A DNA stretch of 64,000 bases, taken from Flavobacterium phycosphaerae (GTDB lineage: Bacteria; Bacteroidota; Bacteroidia; Flavobacteriales; Flavobacteriaceae). Numbering within the stretch: the first letter of the stretch is position 1; each line of letters opens with the position of its first letter. The stretch is taken from positions 1,580,501 through 1,644,500 of the forward strand of contig NZ_JAAATZ010000001.1 in the NCBI RefSeq assembly GCF_010119235.1, given 5' to 3'. Shown here one piece after another: positions 61,935 to 64,000 of this stretch. The position numbers were made by a program, and so were the translations under genes. Under the pieces are notes generated by a model. It was given only the letters and a program-made list of their open reading frames with translations. It had not been told where the DNA came from and made no database searches.

Positions 61935-63107
61935 ATGAATTCAACATACTTTACAGAAGAACACCAATTATTCAGACAGAGTTTACGAGATTTTTTGCAG
62001 ATAGAAGTGGTACCGCACATTGAGAAATGGGAAAAGACTGGGACAATAGAACGTTTTATTTGGAAAAAGTTTGGCGATATGGGCTTTTTCGGATTAGCCT
62101 ATCCTGAAGCTTACGGCGGATTAAATTTGGATTTGTTCTATACGGTAATCTTTTTAGAAGAACTGCAAAAAATCAAATCTTCGGGTTTTGCCGCTGCCAT
62201 GTGGGCGCACGCTTATTTGGCTATGACACATTTAAATGCCGAAGGAGATGAACGCATAAAACAAGACTATTTAGCGCCAAGTATTTCCGGTGATAAAATA
62301 GGTGCTTTGTGTATTACGGAGCCTTTTGGCGGAAGCGATGTGGCCGGTATGCGAACCACCGCTGTTAAAAAAGGAGATAGTTATATCATCAACGGTTCTA
62401 AAACATTCATCACCAATGGTGTTTATGCCGATTACTATGTAGTGGCTGCTAAAACTAGTCCGGAGCTTGGGAATAAAGGAATCAGTATCTTTTTGATGGA
62501 TACCAATTTAAAGGGTGTTTCTGCAACCAAATTGGACAAACTGGGTTGGAGAGCTTCGGATACTGCTGAGATTTCTTTTGATAATGTTGAAATTCCTGCT
62601 GCCAATTTAATGGGAGAAGAAGGAAAAGGGTTTCCATATATCATGCAGCATTTTGCTTTAGAACGTTTGATAATGGCGGTTAACGCCCATGCCAGAGCCG
62701 AATATGCTATAGAGTATACGATTGATTATATGACGCAACGTGAAGCTTTTGGAACTACCATCAATAAGTTTCAAGCTTTAAGACATACGATGGTTGATCA
62801 TGCCACCGATGTGGAGCATTGTAAAGTGTTCAATTACGCTGCTGTTGCCCGATTAAACCAAGGCGAATATGTGGTTAAAGAAGCAACGATGGCTAAATTA
62901 AAATCGACTAAAGTAGCCGATGAAACCATTTACAGTTGTTTGCAAATGCTGGGCGGTTATGGTTATATGGAAGAATATCCTTTGGCAAGATTGTTAAGAG
63001 ACAGTCGATTAGGGCCAATAGGAGGTGGTACTTCTGAGATCTTGAGAGAGATTTTGTCGAAAATGATTATAGACAAACAAAACTATCAGCCGGCGGTAAA
63101 AAAATAG
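61935..63107 (+). CDS. Acyl-CoA dehydrogenase
   Basis: A 390-residue flavoprotein. The N-terminal helical part has EEHQLFRQSLRDFLQIEVVPHIEKWE, the FAD/substrate loop is LCITEPFGGSDVAGMRTT and FITNGVYADYYVVAAK, and the C-terminal block is LGPIGGGTSEILREIL, where the GGTSEI Glu is the usual base position of the long-chain type. It oxidises acyl-CoA to trans-2-enoyl-CoA; chain length cannot be told. It follows the HhH gene by 16 bases and is followed by a terminator. Confidence 0.93.
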   Translation: MNSTYFTEEHQLFRQSLRDFLQIEVVPHIEKWEKTGTIERFIWKKFGDMGFFGLAYPEAYGGLNLDLFYTVIFLEELQKIKSSGFAAAMWAHAYLAMTHLNAEGDERIKQDYLAPSISGDKIGALCITEPFGGSDVAGMRTTAVKKGDSYIINGSKTFITNGVYADYYVVAAKTSPELGNKGISIFLMDTNLKGVSATKLDKLGWRASDTAEISFDNVEIPAANLMGEEGKGFPYIMQHFALERLIMAVNAHARAEYAIEYTIDYMTQREAFGTTINKFQALRHTMVDHATDVEHCKVFNYAAVARLNQGEYVVKEATMAKLKSTKVADETIYSCLQMLGGYGYMEEYPLARLLRDSRLGPIGGGTSEILREILSKMIIDKQNYQPAVKK

Positions 63108-63135
63108 AAAGATTATTTTTGATAGAATAGTATAG

Positions 63136-63168
63136 ACCAAGAGATGAGCGATTGTTTCTTGGTTTTTT
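63136..63168 (+). terminator. Terminator after the acyl-CoA dehydrogenase gene
   Basis: ACCAAGA (63136-63142) pairs with TCTTGGT (63157-63163), two weaker pairs extend it, and a run of Ts follows. Confidence 0.75.
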
Positions 63169-63191
63169 ATTTTATAAATGGAATAAAGCCT

Positions 63192-63208
63192 AATGTCCAC
63201 TGGACATT
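63192..63208. repeat. Perfect short palindrome AATGTCCA-C-TGGACATT
   Basis: 8-bp perfect arms around one base, between a terminator and repeat copy H. No T tract follows, so it is not a terminator; it could be a protein-binding site or part of the repeat insertion. Confidence 0.6.
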
Positions 63209-63230
63209 CTCCTCTTAATATCAAATATTA

Positions 63231-63285
63231 GCGATTGGAGCAAGTACCGTGTACTGCGGAAAGCGCGACCCAATGAGGAATGCCC
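63231..63285 (-). repeat. Dispersed intergenic structured repeat, copy H (partial, reversed)
   Basis: On the minus strand it reads GGGC ... GCGCTTTCCGC, then AGTAC-ACG-GTACT and TGCTCCAATCGC. In this hairpin a C-G pair of the other copies is replaced by G-C, so pairing is kept. It lacks the 5' GGAGCGA arm. Confidence 0.75.
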
Positions 63286-63328
63286 AAAAATAATTCGTAA
63301 TTCGTAATTCGTAATTCAAAAATTATAT

Positions 63329-63359
63329 TACTTTTGCACCCACTAAATGAGAGGAGGTG
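63329..63359 (+). promoter_or_regulatory. rpsU promoter and exceptional strong Shine-Dalgarno
   Basis: TACTTTTG (63329-63336) is a -7 box. AGGAGGTG (63352-63359) matches eight bases of the 16S anti-SD complement, 8 bases before the ATG. No other gene in the window has such a site. In Flavobacteriia bS21 helps hide the anti-SD, and this site is believed to allow autoregulation of rpsU. Confidence 0.85.
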
Positions 63360-63367
63360 TCTAAATT

Positions 63368-63562
63368 ATGTTGATTATACCAATTAAAGACGGAGAAAAC
63401 ATTGATAGAGCATTAAAGCGCTACAAGAGAAAATTCGATAAAACCGGAACTGTAAGACAACTTAGAGCGCGTCAAGCGTTTACTAAGCCATCTGTAGTAA
63501 GAAGAGCGCAAATTCAAAAAGCTGCTTATATTCAAAACTTAAGAGACGGATTAGAAGGATAG
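63368..63562 (+). CDS. rpsU: Small ribosomal subunit protein bS21
   Basis: A 64-residue basic protein, MLIIPIKDGENIDRALKRYKRKFDKTG, with the typical ALKRYKRK and RRAQIQKAAYIQ blocks. It belongs to the 30S platform near the 3' end of 16S rRNA. Its own mRNA carries the only strong Shine-Dalgarno seen in the window, fitting a feedback loop in which ribosomes lacking bS21 have a free anti-SD and translate rpsU. A terminator (63584-63630) separates it from the Xer gene. Confidence 0.97.
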   Translation: MLIIPIKDGENIDRALKRYKRKFDKTGTVRQLRARQAFTKPSVVRRAQIQKAAYIQNLRDGLEG

Positions 63563-63583
63563 TTAAATTCCTTATAAGATAGA

Positions 63584-63630
63584 GCCGCTGATAATTAAAG
63601 TTTCCTAACTTTGGTGTCAGCGGTTTTTTT
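63584..63630 (+). terminator. Terminator of rpsU
   Basis: CCGCTGA (63585-63591) pairs with TCAGCGG (63617-63623), an inner AAAG/CTTT stem caps it, and seven Ts follow directly up to the next ATG. Confidence 0.82.
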
Positions 63631-64000
63631 ATGGAAAATTTTAAAAATAAGTTTCAGGAGTATCTTTTGCTAGAGAAAAATTATTCTTTGCATACCGTTT
63701 CTGCTTATCTTAATGATATTGGTTTTTTTGAATCGTTTTTAGCTAATGCCTTTGATGATGCTAATTTGATATCTGTAAATTACAATCAAATCCGTGCTTG
63801 GATAGTTTCGCTTTCGGATGACGGTCTCTCTAATTCATCGATTAATCGAAAAATAGCTTCCTTAAAATCGTTTTATAAATTTTTGCTGAAAACAAAGCAG
63901 ATTGATTCCAGTCCTTTGTTAAAGCACAAAGCCTTAAAGGCGCCTAAAAAACTACAGATTCCTTTTTCTGAAAAAGAACTCGATTTGGTTTTAAATCAAA
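63631..64000 (+). CDS. Tyrosine recombinase, XerC/XerD type (N-terminal part, cut by window end)
   Basis: The ATG at 63631 opens MENFKNKFQEYLLLEKNYSL, then HTVSAYLNDIGFFESFL and SSINRKIASLKSFYKFLLK. This is the SAM-like core-binding domain of Xer recombinases (about residues 3-90), followed by PKKLQIPFSEKELDLVLNQ at the start of the catalytic domain. The frame is open to the last base; the R-H-R-Y residues lie beyond. With this length and no neighbouring cassette it is more likely a housekeeping Xer (dimer resolution) than a mobile-element integrase. The ATG follows the rpsU terminator T run directly. Confidence 0.9.
   Translation, partial: MENFKNKFQEYLLLEKNYSLHTVSAYLNDIGFFESFLANAFDDANLISVNYNQIRAWIVSLSDDGLSNSSINRKIASLKSFYKFLLKTKQIDSSPLLKHKALKAPKKLQIPFSEKELDLVLNQ

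Noticed and set aside
63631..64000. Xer gene as evidence for an integrative element or integron
   Set aside because: No attachment repeats, cargo genes or tRNA target are visible, and the neighbours are housekeeping genes.

Overview
The window is chromosomal DNA from a member of the Flavobacteriaceae, most likely Flavobacterium. The evidence is low GC, TAnnTTTG-type -7 promoter boxes, near-absence of Shine-Dalgarno sequences except before rpsU, a SusC/SusD pair, T9SS-type C-terminal sorting domains, and GLPGLI, GSCFA and Porin_10-type families. Gene density is high; no gap exceeds 300 bases. I saw no rRNA, tRNA, CRISPR array, insertion sequence or prophage.

Layout. 1-3.1 kb (minus strand): LemA with two TPM-domain proteins, a MerR regulator and an M23 peptidase. 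3.3-6 kb: alaS. 6.1-12.9 kb: envelope genes (lipoproteins, a GSCFA protein, a PQQ-type beta-propeller, a PD40 protein). 12.9-17.8 kb: two paralogous TPR histidine kinases and one NarL/LuxR response regulator. 17.8-35.1 kb: a TetR regulator and a long phenylacetyl-CoA catabolic operon (paaE, A, B, C, D, G, H, I, J, Z, F, Y) that runs on into a 2-oxoacid dehydrogenase E2, an aminotransferase and a fused E1. 35.2-47.7 kb: a broken DUF4136 gene, hutU, small proteins, a T9SS cargo protein, a PLP deaminase-like enzyme, a glucosaminidase, hemL, lysS, lipB and rnhB. 47.8-59.5 kb: SusC/SusD, an M43 protease, a porin, cystathionine beta-synthase and a GLPGLI/PNGase F-like fusion. 59.5-64 kb: DUF2851, PspC and HhH proteins, an acyl-CoA dehydrogenase, rpsU and the start of a Xer recombinase.

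How the genes work together. The paa operon has no paaK ligase, but the E2-aminotransferase pair directly follows paaY and E1 comes next. This suggests that phenylalanine is transaminated and oxidatively decarboxylated straight to phenylacetyl-CoA, which PaaABCE, G, Z, F, H and J then degrade to acetyl-CoA and succinyl-CoA. A TetR operator lies on the predicted transcription start. Separately, a 7-2-7 palindrome of NarL type occurs three times, each exactly 21 bases before a -7 box, next to the kinase/regulator genes. One copy drives a short leader that ends in a strong terminator, so it is a candidate small RNA or attenuator.

Two other patterns stand out. A structured repeat of about 80 bases occurs in eight intergenic copies, four of them inside the paa operon, and its hairpin shows compensatory changes. 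Five genes, all for envelope or secreted proteins, carry a single-base loss in a homopolymer. These may be sequencing errors, but they do not look randomly placed.
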